DNA of 64,000 nucleotides from JABDKJ01 sp964609215 (lineage in GTDB: Bacteria > Bacteroidota > Bacteroidia > Flavobacteriales_D > JABDKJ01), in assembly GCA_964609215.1 (NCBI GenBank), contig CAZSQZ010000004.1, positions 237,285 to 301,284 of the forward strand, given 5' to 3'. The first letter of the stretch is position 1. Every line of letters begins with the position of its first letter. Positions 51,786 through 60,900 of this stretch are shown here, piece after piece. The notes below the pieces were generated by a model. That model did no database searches. It saw only the letters and a program-made list of their open reading frames with translations, and was not told where the DNA came from. Position numbers and translations under genes: made by a program.

Positions 51786-53312
51786 ATGAAAAATCTTGTA
51801 TTAACCATTCTATTATTAATTTTTGCTGGCAATTTTCAGTCACAAACCGTGCAAATAAATGGTGTTCGCGGCAAGGACTTTAGAGGAGTAAAGTCTATTG
51901 AAGATAAGGGCTATTATACCTTTTATTTTTCCGAAAGAGCTGGTAAGGGAATGATTGAATATATTCTGGAAATATATGACTTGGATTTAAACCTTGTCAA
52001 AAAAGTTCCAATGCAAGTCAGAAAAACAGCTTTTTTAAGTGGAGGGGAATTCAATGGAAATGACTTCTTATTTTACTTTATTGACCTTAATAAAAAAACC
52101 AATACTTATTTTGTAATTGACAATGAAGGAAATATTGTTCAAGAACAGACTGTTCCGAACAAAAAAATTGCCTCTGCAATGTCTACCAAAATATTTCCTG
52201 CTCAGGACGGTTCTGGTTTCTATATTACCAAGAGTGTGAAAGAAAAGAAGTGGGGCTATCAAATAGAGAAAGTAGATAGAAACATGCAAGTTCTTTGGGA
52301 TAGAACCTATACCAGAGATAAAGGAGTAGCTGGAATTTCAGCTGCTGAATCTGGAAATGGCAGATTGGTCATTGTTTCTCTCGAAAGACCTTCCTTAACA
52401 TCAAAAAAAGTTATGGGTAAAGTTGTTTCTTTTGATGATGGTAATGGAGACAAGCTCTATGAATATGAATTGTATAATGGCGAATTAACTGCTCAACCTA
52501 CTTCTTTTTTAATTGAAGATGACGGATCAGTGGTAACTTCTGGTATGTATTTTGACGGTATCAAATGGACAGCAACAAACAGTGACGGAATCTTTTTCTT
52601 AAAGTTAAATCCTAACGGTGAAAAGGAAATTTTTAATGCTATCGATTGGGATAATGGTATTCAAGAAGCATTAAAGGCCACATCTAGAAAGTTTAGTATA
52701 GGTTCCAAACCGAAAGTTTTATTTCATGAAATTATTAAAAGTCCTGCAGGAGGGTATCAGGTGGTTTCTGAGACTTTCAGAAAAACGGTAAAAGCAGCAA
52801 CCGCATTATCAGCATTAGGAAATAGAGGTGGTGATCCACCACCAATGGGTTTCACAGTAATGGACTATATCATTTTTAATTATGATGATCAAGGAAATCC
52901 GACTGATATTAATAAAGTCGAAAAGCCTTATAAGTCGGCTACAATACCAGGGAGAATAGCACAACAAGGGGGCGTTTCTTTGGCTCAATACATGAAGAAT
53001 TATAAAATGTTTACTTATGAATTCGAAACAGAGTTGGACAATGGAGATAAAGTGGTTGTATATACCAATTTTGAAGATGCAAAACTTGGTAATGGCAAAC
53101 CTTATTTAGGAATAACAACAATTAATAAAGGAGAAGAATCTAGAACTGAGAAAAGACCCTTAAGTAAGAAATATGCAGCTTATCTTGCTGGTTCAGCAGC
53201 TAATTTGAAACTGGGTGCGTTAAAAGGTAAACCCGGTAAAGTTTGTATGTATTTCTTTGATAAAAAGAACAAGGCAATTAATCTTGTTTTAGAGGACTTA
53301 AACTCCAATTAA
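51786..53312 (+). CDS. Exported protein of unknown function
   Basis: 508 residues with a signal peptide (MKNLVLTILLLIFAGNFQSQ). The rest reads as repeated beta strands with phrases such as YYTFYFSERAGKGMIEYIL, ITKSVKEKKWGYQIEKVD, VTSGMYFDGIKWTATNSDG and YTNFEDAKLGNGKP, which suggest a propeller-like fold. No T9SS sorting domain at the end (INLVLEDLNSN). Not recognised. It diverges from the MORN gene and is followed by a strong terminator. Confidence 0.65.
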   Translation: MKNLVLTILLLIFAGNFQSQTVQINGVRGKDFRGVKSIEDKGYYTFYFSERAGKGMIEYILEIYDLDLNLVKKVPMQVRKTAFLSGGEFNGNDFLFYFIDLNKKTNTYFVIDNEGNIVQEQTVPNKKIASAMSTKIFPAQDGSGFYITKSVKEKKWGYQIEKVDRNMQVLWDRTYTRDKGVAGISAAESGNGRLVIVSLERPSLTSKKVMGKVVSFDDGNGDKLYEYELYNGELTAQPTSFLIEDDGSVVTSGMYFDGIKWTATNSDGIFFLKLNPNGEKEIFNAIDWDNGIQEALKATSRKFSIGSKPKVLFHEIIKSPAGGYQVVSETFRKTVKAATALSALGNRGGDPPPMGFTVMDYIIFNYDDQGNPTDINKVEKPYKSATIPGRIAQQGGVSLAQYMKNYKMFTYEFETELDNGDKVVVYTNFEDAKLGNGKPYLGITTINKGEESRTEKRPLSKKYAAYLAGSAANLKLGALKGKPGKVCMYFFDKKNKAINLVLEDLNSN

Positions 53313-53335
53313 GATCTCAAAAAATACTTTTTCGA

Positions 53336-53363
53336 AACCGCTCTTAAAAGAGCGGTTTTTTTT
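53336..53363 (+). terminator. Rho-independent terminator after the 51786 gene
   Basis: AACCGCTCTT (53336-53345) pairs with AAGAGCGGTT (53348-53357), followed by a run of T residues to 53363. It lies between convergent genes. Confidence 0.9.
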
Positions 53364-53366
53364 GTT

Positions 53367-53921
53367 TTAAAAGGTATAAGCAAATTCAATTCTTGGTAGC
53401 ACAGAAGAAGTTAAGATATCATCTCGTTCCGTAAAAGGTAAATAACTTATTTGAGCAAAAAGCGATATATTAAATTCTTCATTTATGAGATACGAAACAC
53501 CAGGAGAAATAGAAGTCTTCGCTCCAATATAATCTGGAATTCTTTCGATAAGCCCCAGACTATTCGTGAATTTTCTTTCCAGTATATATATCAATTCAGC
53601 CTTTATACCCAGCACAGGCTTAATTTGATATTTGCCTAAAAATATATTTGCGAAATACCCCACCATTATCTCATTACCCGACAGGTTGTTGGAATTGTAA
53701 GCAATACTTCTACCTAAAACAATTTGATCTGTAACGGTTTTTGCACTGAAAATGGAAATCAAGAATTCATTCTCAGTTGGTGTATATCCGCTTGTGAAAC
53801 CTATATAGTCAAAACCTTCCTTAAGGCCTTTTTGAATACGCTCATTTTTATATTCCTCGTCTTGAGTAAAAGCATTTAAATGAAAGAATAGGAGTAAGAA
53901 AAAAACACATGCTTTTCTCAT
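53367..53921 (-). CDS. Small exported beta-barrel-like protein, unknown
   Basis: 184 residues. Signal peptide (MRKACVFFLLLFFHLNAFTQ), then strands such as FDYIGFTSGYTPTENEFLISIF, IMVGYFANIFLGKYQIKPV and a closing aromatic strand (SSVLPRIEFAYTF), consistent with a small outer-membrane barrel. Not recognised. Its ATG overlaps the fabD stop (ATGA), so it is cotranscribed with fabD. Confidence 0.6.
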   Translation of the reverse strand: MRKACVFFLLLFFHLNAFTQDEEYKNERIQKGLKEGFDYIGFTSGYTPTENEFLISIFSAKTVTDQIVLGRSIAYNSNNLSGNEIMVGYFANIFLGKYQIKPVLGIKAELIYILERKFTNSLGLIERIPDYIGAKTSISPGVSYLINEEFNISLFAQISYLPFTERDDILTSSVLPRIEFAYTF

Positions 53922-54790
53922 ACACCAACCGTTTCCACATTACGCTCAATCTTCCTCATCAATCCTTGTAGCACCTTTCCAGGTCCAACTTCAGTAAATT
54001 GACTTGCTCCATCTGCAATCATTGCGCGAATACATTGTGTCCATCTTACCGGAGAGGTTAATTGCTTTACTAAGTTTTGCTGTATTTCCTTTGGGTCCGA
54101 AACAGCACTTGCTGTCACGTTTTGATAAACTGGACAAACAGGTTTATTAAATTGGGTTGACATAATTGCTTCTTCTAATTCTGCTTTAGCGGGCTCCATT
54201 AAAGGAGAATGAAAAGCACCGCCAACAGGCAGAACCAAAGCCCTTCTGGCTCCTGCTTCTGTTAGCTTTTCACAAGCCTTGTTTACACCAGAAATACTTC
54301 CAGAAATAACCAATTGTCCGGGACAATTAAAATTTGCAGGCACAACAATGTCATCAATTGAATTACATATATCCTCTACAATTTCATCATCCAGTCCAAG
54401 CACAGCTGCCATTGTAGATTCTTGCGCTTCACAAGCCTTTTGCATTGCCATAGCGCGTTTAGAAACCAGAGTTAAGGCATCCTCGAAGAACAATGTTTTA
54501 TTGGCTACTAAGGCAGAAAATTCTCCAAGGGAATGTCCAGCAACCATATCTGGCTTAAAGTCTTCTAAAGTATTGGCTAAAACAACAGAGTGCAGAAAAA
54601 TAGCTGGTTGAGTTACTTTTGTCTGCTTGAGGTCATCTGCCTCACCGTTGAACATAATATCAACGATGTCAAAGCCAAGAATTTCATTAGCCTTATCAAA
54701 CTGTTGCTTGGCTGAAGAATTGCTATCATACAGTTCTTTTCCCATTCCCGGAAATTGAGAACCTTGACCTGGAAATATATATGCTTTCAT
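53918..54790 (-). CDS. fabD: Malonyl-CoA:acyl carrier protein transacylase
   Basis: 290 residues. MKAYIFPGQGSQFPGMG opens the acyltransferase fold, the nucleophile is S87 in AGHSLGEFSAL, with QPAIFLHS, the catalytic His in GGAFHSPLM, and TEVGPGKVLQGL. It loads malonyl units onto ACP to begin fatty acid elongation. It lies 45 bases downstream of folE and overlaps the next gene by four bases. Confidence 0.97.
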   Translation of the reverse strand: MKAYIFPGQGSQFPGMGKELYDSNSSAKQQFDKANEILGFDIVDIMFNGEADDLKQTKVTQPAIFLHSVVLANTLEDFKPDMVAGHSLGEFSALVANKTLFFEDALTLVSKRAMAMQKACEAQESTMAAVLGLDDEIVEDICNSIDDIVVPANFNCPGQLVISGSISGVNKACEKLTEAGARRALVLPVGGAFHSPLMEPAKAELEEAIMSTQFNKPVCPVYQNVTASAVSDPKEIQQNLVKQLTSPVRWTQCIRAMIADGASQFTEVGPGKVLQGLMRKIERNVETVGV

Positions 54791-54835
54791 TTGTCCTTGA
54801 TTTTATTAGAACAAATGTGAGAAAATATCCTAAAC

Positions 54836-55441
54836 CTAGGACAAATTTGAAGAAATAAGATTGATAAATTCTTTTCTCGTTTTTTCGTCTGTCATAAACT
54901 CCCCAACAAAGGCTGAAGTTGTCGTTACGGAATTTTGCTTTTCTACACCTCTCATCTGCATGCATAGGTGTCTTGCTTCTATTACCACTGCAACACCTGC
55001 TGGTTTCAAGGTATCATTAATACAATCCCTAATATCATTTGAAAGACGTTCCTGAACCTGCAAGCGTCTTGAAAAAGCATCTACTATTCTAGGTATTTTG
55101 CTCAAACCAACAATGTGCCCATTTGGAATATATGCAATGTGCGCTTTTCCAAAGAAAGGAAGTAAATGATGCTCACACATGGAGTAAACCTCAATGTCCT
55201 TAACTATAACCATTTGATTATAATCTTCTGCAAACATGGCTCCTTTTAATATTTCGGATGGATTTAAGTTATAGCCCTGTGTTAAAAACTGCATTGCTTT
55301 TGCATATCGCACAGGAGTTTTTAATAAACCCTCTCTTTCAGAATCTTCACCTAATAGCTCCAAAACGGATTTGCAATTTTCTGCAACCTTTTCAGTAACT
55401 TTATCATTATAGCTTTCTTCTTTTTTATAGTTCTCCATCAT
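54836..55441 (-). CDS. folE: GTP cyclohydrolase I
   Basis: 201 residues. The zinc site is in EVYSMCEHHLLPFFGKAHIAYIP (given here as two parts: SMCEHHLLPFFG and KAHIAYIPNG), with EARHLCMQMRGVEKQNS carrying the third zinc ligand, and the GTP-binding LSKIPRIVDAFSRRLQVQER. It opens GTP to dihydroneopterin triphosphate, for folate and for the pterin made by the next enzyme. It lies 21 bases after the PTPS gene and is cotranscribed with it. Confidence 0.97.
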   Translation of the reverse strand: MMENYKKEESYNDKVTEKVAENCKSVLELLGEDSEREGLLKTPVRYAKAMQFLTQGYNLNPSEILKGAMFAEDYNQMVIVKDIEVYSMCEHHLLPFFGKAHIAYIPNGHIVGLSKIPRIVDAFSRRLQVQERLSNDIRDCINDTLKPAGVAVVIEARHLCMQMRGVEKQNSVTTTSAFVGEFMTDEKTRKEFINLISSNLS

Positions 55442-55462
55442 TGTTTCTTTTTCTCCTCTAAA

Positions 55463-55876
55463 TTAATCTCCGAAGTATTCTGCCCAATTATTTTCGGTTT
55501 CAAAAATTTTCACAGAGTGCAAATAAGCTCCTTGATCTTCTATTGGCTTCTTAATTTGATTCCAGGCAGCAACAACCAAATTTTCTGTTGAAGGCAAAAT
55601 GCCTTTTAAAAAGGGCACATCCAAATTCAAGTTCTTATGATCTAGTTGATCACAAATTTTTTCTTTAATGATACTGCTCAAAACTTTCAGATCCATTAAA
55701 TAACCCGTTTCCTGATTTATTTCACCCTTTACCGTTACATGAATATAATAATTGTGCCCATGCCAATTCTCATTTGCACACTTTCCAAAAACTTCATGAT
55801 TTTTTTCAGCCGACCAATTAGAATTCCATAATTTATGGGCAGCATTAAAATGTTCTTTTCTGGTGATGTAAATCAT
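55463..55876 (-). CDS. 6-pyruvoyl-tetrahydropterin synthase-type enzyme (QueD/PTPS superfamily)
   Basis: 137 residues. Zinc ligands H14 (FNAAHKLW), H39 and H41 (WHGHNYY); catalytic C33 in FGKCANENWHGH; later QLDHKNLNLD and the ETENNWAEY end. The spacing C-x5-H-x-H is that of tetrahydrobiopterin-type PTPS, while QueD enzymes of the queuosine pathway have C-x3-H-x-H. It would act on dihydroneopterin triphosphate, the FolE product encoded next. A pterin role is thus favoured over queuosine, but the function cannot be settled from the motif alone. Confidence 0.85.
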   Translation of the reverse strand: MIYITRKEHFNAAHKLWNSNWSAEKNHEVFGKCANENWHGHNYYIHVTVKGEINQETGYLMDLKVLSSIIKEKICDQLDHKNLNLDVPFLKGILPSTENLVVAAWNQIKKPIEDQGAYLHSVKIFETENNWAEYFGD

Positions 55877-55881
55877 ATTGC

Positions 55882-55889
55882 CAAAGATA
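55882..55889 (-). promoter_or_regulatory. -7 element of the PTPS-folE operon
   Basis: On the minus strand TATCTTTG (55889-55882) matches TAnnTTTG exactly and ends 5 bases before the ATG at 55876, with a TTG 22 bases upstream (55914-55912). The transcript would be leaderless or nearly so. Confidence 0.45.
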
Positions 55890-55941
55890 ACACATTGCTA
55901 CTGCAAAAGTTCAATGAAATTTTAGGCCATTGCTTTTTCAA

Positions 55942-55949
55942 TATATTTG
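55942..55949 (+). promoter_or_regulatory. -7 element of hldD
   Basis: TATATTTG (55942-55949) is an exact TAnnTTTG match, 24 bases before the hldD ATG at 55974. No TTG at the standard distance. Confidence 0.4.
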
Positions 55950-55973
55950 ACCTTCATAATTGGATGAAAAAAA

Positions 55974-56939
55974 ATGATTGTAGTTACAGGTGCAGCAGGA
56001 TTTATTGGCAGTTGTTTGATAAGCAAATTGAATTCAGAAAGGTTCTTTGATTTAGTTCTCGTAGATGATTTTTCGAATGAAACCAAAAACCTGAACTTAC
56101 AGGATAAGCGTTTTAAAGAAAAGGTAGATAGAAGAAACTTTTTTGAATGGTTGGATCAATATCAAAAACATGTTCAGTTCATTTTCCATTTAGGTGCTAG
56201 AACTGATACCAGCGAAATGAACAAAGAAATTTTTGATGAGCTTAATCTAAACTATTCCAAGAAAATCTGGAATAAATGCATTGAACACGCGTTGCCTATG
56301 ATTTATGCATCATCAGCTGCGACTTATGGTTCGGGAGAGCATGGCTATGATGATAATGATTCCATTATCCCAAAACTGAAGCCATTAAATCCATACGGTG
56401 AATCCAAAAATGAATTTGATAAATGGATATTACAACAAGAAAAACAACCCTTCTTTTGGGCAGGACTTAAATTCTTTAATGTATATGGACCAAATGAGTA
56501 CCACAAAGGAAGAATGGCCTCTGTAGTGTTTCATGCATTTAACCAAATCAAAAAAAATGGAAAGGTAAAACTGTTCGCCTCTCATAACCCAAACTATGAA
56601 AATGGAATGCAACTAAGAGATTTTGTCTATGTCAAAGATGTTGTAGATGTATGTTATTTCTTAATGCGTCATAGAAAAAATAGCGGTATCTATAATTTAG
56701 GTACCGGAAAAGCCGATTCATTTATGAAACTTGCGAAGAGTACTTTTAAAGCTTTAAATCTAAAATCAGAAATAGATTTTATTCCAACTCCAGAAGATAT
56801 AAGAGATAAGTATCAGTATTTTACAGAAGCCAATATGAGCAAACTAAAATCCATTGGCTATGAACAAGAATTTATTTCACTTGAAAAAGGAGTGATGGAT
56901 TACGTTCAAAATTATCTAACTGAAAACAAGTACTTCTAA
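55974..56939 (+). CDS. hldD: ADP-L-glycero-D-manno-heptose 6-epimerase
   Basis: 321 residues, extended SDR. NAD-binding GAAGFIGSCL, FIFHLGARTDTSEMNKE, the SSAATYGSGEHGYDD loop, catalytic Tyr/Lys in NPYGESKNEFDKW, and FFNVYGPNEYHKGRMASVV, which is specific to HldD/RfaD. It epimerises ADP-D-glycero- to ADP-L-glycero-manno-heptose for the LPS core. The stop overlaps that of the convergent lipoprotein gene. Confidence 0.93.
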   Translation: MIVVTGAAGFIGSCLISKLNSERFFDLVLVDDFSNETKNLNLQDKRFKEKVDRRNFFEWLDQYQKHVQFIFHLGARTDTSEMNKEIFDELNLNYSKKIWNKCIEHALPMIYASSAATYGSGEHGYDDNDSIIPKLKPLNPYGESKNEFDKWILQQEKQPFFWAGLKFFNVYGPNEYHKGRMASVVFHAFNQIKKNGKVKLFASHNPNYENGMQLRDFVYVKDVVDVCYFLMRHRKNSGIYNLGTGKADSFMKLAKSTFKALNLKSEIDFIPTPEDIRDKYQYFTEANMSKLKSIGYEQEFISLEKGVMDYVQNYLTENKYF

Positions 56940-57367
56940 TTGGTAATGCTTACTACATTATTAAAGAAAGAGGTTTGATATTCTCTTAAAGGTACAAATG
57001 CATCCCCACTTTGAACTGTGCCATCAATTATTGAAAACACCGAACCACAGCATTCATTATCCTCAACCTGAATATTCGTATCATCAACATCCAGTCTGCA
57101 ATTGCCGGGAACATTAAAAGTACAGTGGCGATCAAAAGCTTTGAACTCATCAATAGATAACCTATAAACTACGATCCCCAAAGAGCCACCAGAAATATTT
57201 AAATGATTACCTACCGTGTTTAAATCTGCATAAATAGGCAAGTTCAAATTCAAATCAATATCCACCGGAACATTAGGAACCGCTTGGTCAGTATCTCCGC
57301 AACTAATAATTGAAGAAAAAATAATTAACATTCCTATCGTAGACAATAATTTCAAATTCTTAAGCAT
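56936..57367 (-). CDS. Lipoprotein with a degenerate Rieske-like domain
   Basis: 143 residues from the ATG at 57365-57367; a Met 11 codons earlier lies upstream of the likely promoter element. Signal with lipobox SSIISCGD. The C-terminal half has the Rieske strand pattern: IDEFKAFDRHCTF, then CRLDVDDTNIQVEDNECCGS and VFSIIDGTVQSGDAFVPLREY. The normal C-x-H and C-x2-H cluster ligands are replaced (HCTF and ECCGS), so a [2Fe-2S] cluster is doubtful. Function unknown. Confidence 0.65.
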   Translation of the reverse strand: MLKNLKLLSTIGMLIIFSSIISCGDTDQAVPNVPVDIDLNLNLPIYADLNTVGNHLNISGGSLGIVVYRLSIDEFKAFDRHCTFNVPGNCRLDVDDTNIQVEDNECCGSVFSIIDGTVQSGDAFVPLREYQTSFFNNVVSITN

Positions 57368-57385
57368 TTTATAAGTTAATAAACG

Positions 57386-57413
57386 CAAATTTATATGCAT
57401 TATTAGATTTCAA
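57386..57413 (-). promoter_or_regulatory. Promoter of the Rieske-like lipoprotein gene
   Basis: On the minus strand TTG (57413-57411), 17 bases, then TAAATTTG (57393-57386), an exact TAnnTTTG. It ends 18 bases before the ATG at 57367 and supports that start over the upstream Met at 57400. Confidence 0.5.
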
Positions 57414-57421
57414 AAGAATAG

Positions 57422-57706
57422 ATGTTAAAATACTTTTTTAAAATAGCGATTTTACTCCTTCTTTTAGCTCCATTGGATTCTTCTGCGCAGAAGAATAAAG
57501 GTCAAAGCCCAAAAAAAGCGGCTAAAGAACAGATAAAAAAGAAAGAAGCTGACGAAAAAGCAAGTATCAAAGCAATTGAGAAGGCAAAAAAAAGGCACCT
57601 AAAAGTTCAGTCTAAGCAAACACAAAAAAGTATGAAGCGAAACAAGAAACGGTCAAAAAAGCACCGTGAAAATAAAGATAACATCTTTAGGCGGATTTTT
57701 GGATAA
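57422..57706 (+). CDS. Small lysine-rich exported protein
   Basis: 94 residues. A clear signal peptide (MLKYFFKIAILLLLLAPLDSSAQ) followed by about 70 residues dominated by Lys, Arg and Gln (KKAAKEQIKKKEADEK, KKRHLKVQSKQTQKSMKRNK), ending IFRRIFG. It is probably helical and strongly basic. No family recognised. Such proteins may bind nucleic acid, LPS or peptidoglycan in the periplasm; that is a guess from charge. Confidence 0.6.
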   Translation: MLKYFFKIAILLLLLAPLDSSAQKNKGQSPKKAAKEQIKKKEADEKASIKAIEKAKKRHLKVQSKQTQKSMKRNKKRSKKHRENKDNIFRRIFG

Positions 57707-57941
57707 GTAAAAAAGCTTGTTTAGACGTGTAATTTTCAAATTAAATAGACTGCCAAAACTCTGGAAAAGGCATTTATACCTCGTATATTCGATTAAAGCA
57801 AACAATCTGTATTTAATCTAGGAAACTCAATCTTATTAAGATTTTTTCAGATGTTAAGCAATGTTAAAGAAATCGTATGAAAAAATTATATATTTACGGC
57901 CTTTGTAAATCAAAATTTACTCAAACCTAATCAAACAAGGT

Positions 57942-60900
57942 ATGTTGCGAAAGTATATTGTATTATTCTGTTCATTATTTTTAGTGGGTGGTCTATCTGC
58001 CCAACTCAGTTCTGGAACCTTAAAGGGAAAAGTAATTGATAAAGACACAAAGGAGCCTCTTCCTTTTGCCAATTTAGTAATTCTTCAAGGAAGCCAGCAA
58101 ATTGGTGGTGCCACCACAAACTTTGATGGTGAGTATACCATTAAACCAATTCCTCCTGGAACTTACGATGTTAAATGCTTCTTTGTAGGATATAGTGATC
58201 GTCAAGTTTCTGGTGTTGTTATTAATAACAATAAGATAACTTTCTTAGACATGGATATGTCTTCTGGATCAGTAGATCTTGAAGAAGTGATTGTAACTGG
58301 ATATAAAGTTCCATTAATTGATAAAGATGGTGGAGCATCTGGTGGAACTGTGACCAGAGAAGATATTGCAAAAATGCCTGGTCGTTCTGCAGTATCCATT
58401 GCAACCACTGTCGGTGGTGTTAATGATTCTGGAACAAATGGTGGTATCAGTATTAGAGGTGCAAGAACCTCTGGAACGGTTTTCTTTATTGATGGTATTA
58501 AAGTAAGAGGAAACTTAACATTACCTAAAAGTGCGATTGCAGAAGTACAAGTTTTAACGGGGGGTATTCCAGCAAATGTTGGAGATGTTTCCGGTGGAGC
58601 AATTAATATTTCTACCAGAGGTTCTACAAGTCCAAAGTTTTTTGGAGGAGTCGAATTATTGAGTTCCGGATTTAGAGCTGGAGACGAAATAATTGGTTTA
58701 GATGGTTTTGGTCAAACACAAATTGAAGGTTCAATAGGTGGTCCATTGGCATTTAAAAAAGATGAAGAAGGAAATAAAACAGATCCTTATATGGGATTCT
58801 TCGTATCTGGTAACTTTAGAAAATTTGAAGACACAAGACCATCTGCAATAGGAAATTGGTACCTTAAAGATGATGTCAAAGCAGATTTACAATCAAATCC
58901 TATAACTGCGATCAGTCAAGGACCTAATGATTTTGTTATTTATAATACCGATTTTTTAAGTGCTGATGATTTCGAAAATGTTAAGGCAAGAAGGAATTCA
59001 GATTTATTGGGTGCATCACTTGCAGCGAAGCTGGATATAACAGCTTCCGATTTAATTAATGTATCTATTGGTGGATCTGCCGATTACGTTGACAGATTAA
59101 ATTATAGCTTTTTAGGTTCGGTCTTTAATTTTCAAAATAATTCTAGAACAAGGGATTTGACTTGGAGAACATTTGTTCGATTTACACAGAGATTTGCAGG
59201 GCAGGAAAGTGAGGAAAGTGAAGAAGAATCTGCATCTTCCATTAAAAACGCATTTTATACGGTTAGCTTTGATTACTCGAAATTTAACAGAAGAACACAA
59301 CATGAAACACATGGAGAAGACTTCTTCAATTACGGCTATGTAGGAAGATTTGAAACTTTTCAGCAAAACAACTATGCTTTAGTAGATACTTTAGGTGGTG
59401 GAAATGGAGTAGGATTAGTACAGGATGGATTTTTGGATACATTGATCGGATTTACACCTGGCACTTTAAATCCAGATTTAGCGCAAGTTTCTTCGGCCTA
59501 TTTTAACCTTTTAGATGCTGACGGAAACTATAATAACTTTCAAGACATTTTAGGAAGTGGTGGCTTATTAAATGGTAGTGCTGCACCGAATGTATATGGC
59601 CTCTGGGTTAATAATGCTGGTAATGCGTTAGGTGGAGATGTTCAGAATAACACATTTGGTTTAACAGATAATATACAATGGAGAATAACTGCTGCTGGTT
59701 CTGCGGATATAGGTAATCATGCACTTCAAATAGGTTTTGAATATGAACAAAGAGTAGATAGAGGGTATGGATTAGCTCCAAGAGGATTATGGGGTCTAGG
59801 AAGACAAAGAGTAAATAATCACTTTACCGGAATAGATTATAGTGCTGTTCCAGATATCAATTTTATGGGTGGTTTCTTTTTCTATGATTATCCAAGATTG
59901 ATTGCGGATGATTTAACTGCTTTTGGCAGAAATTTGAGAGAAGAGCTTGGAATATCTGATGGTGAATTCGTTTTTATCGATGAACTGGATCCCTCTCAAT
60001 TAAGCCTAGATCTATTTAGTGCTGATGATTTATTAAACGATGGAGCAAGTGCAGTAACCTATTTTGGTTATGATCACTTAGGCAACAAAACTTCAGATCG
60101 TCCGAGTTTTGATGATTTCTTTGATGGGGTGAATGATGATGGAGATTTTACAAGATCTATTGGTGCTTTCGAGCCTATTTATACGGCTGGTTATATAATG
60201 GATAAATTTGCTTTTGATGACATTATTTTCAATGTTGGTTTAAGAGTAGACCGATACGATGCTAACCAAAAAGTATTGAAGGATGACTTCATTGTGGGAG
60301 AAGGGTTAACTGCTTCCGAAATAAGTGAGGTTAATGGTCAACCAGTTTCTCACCCAGCGAATATTGGAGATGATTTTGCTGTATATTATGATAATATTTT
60401 GAGTCCAACTACAATTAATGGATATAGAGATGGAGATCAATGGTTCAATGCACAAGGAACACCTATTGATAACCCTGCATCTATATCTGGTTCTCAAGGT
60501 ATAGCGCCTGCATTGGTTGATCCTGATGCAGTTAGAACAAACTTAACTTCAAATGCATTTGAAGATTATGATCCAGCTATTACCGTTATGCCTAGAGTCT
60601 CATTCTCTTTCCCAATTTCAGATCAGGCAGTATTCTTTGCTCATTATGATGTTCTTGCACAAAGACCATCATCGAATAATAGATTGAATCCTATTGATTA
60701 CTATTTCATTGCTACAAGAAACACAGTTATCAATAATCCTAACCTGAGACCTGAAAAAACGATTGATTATGAATTAGGTTTTCAGCAGGAACTTTCTAGA
60801 TCATCCTCTCTTAAAATTGCGGCTTTCTATAGAGAGCAAAGAGATATGATTACTTCTAGATTTTTAGCTCAGGCATTTCCAAGACAGTATATTACGTTTA

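Noticed and set aside
54279..54611. 110-codon open frame on the plus strand within fabD
   Set aside because: Antisense shadow of fabD with low-complexity Ser/Thr sequence and no promoter or family signature.
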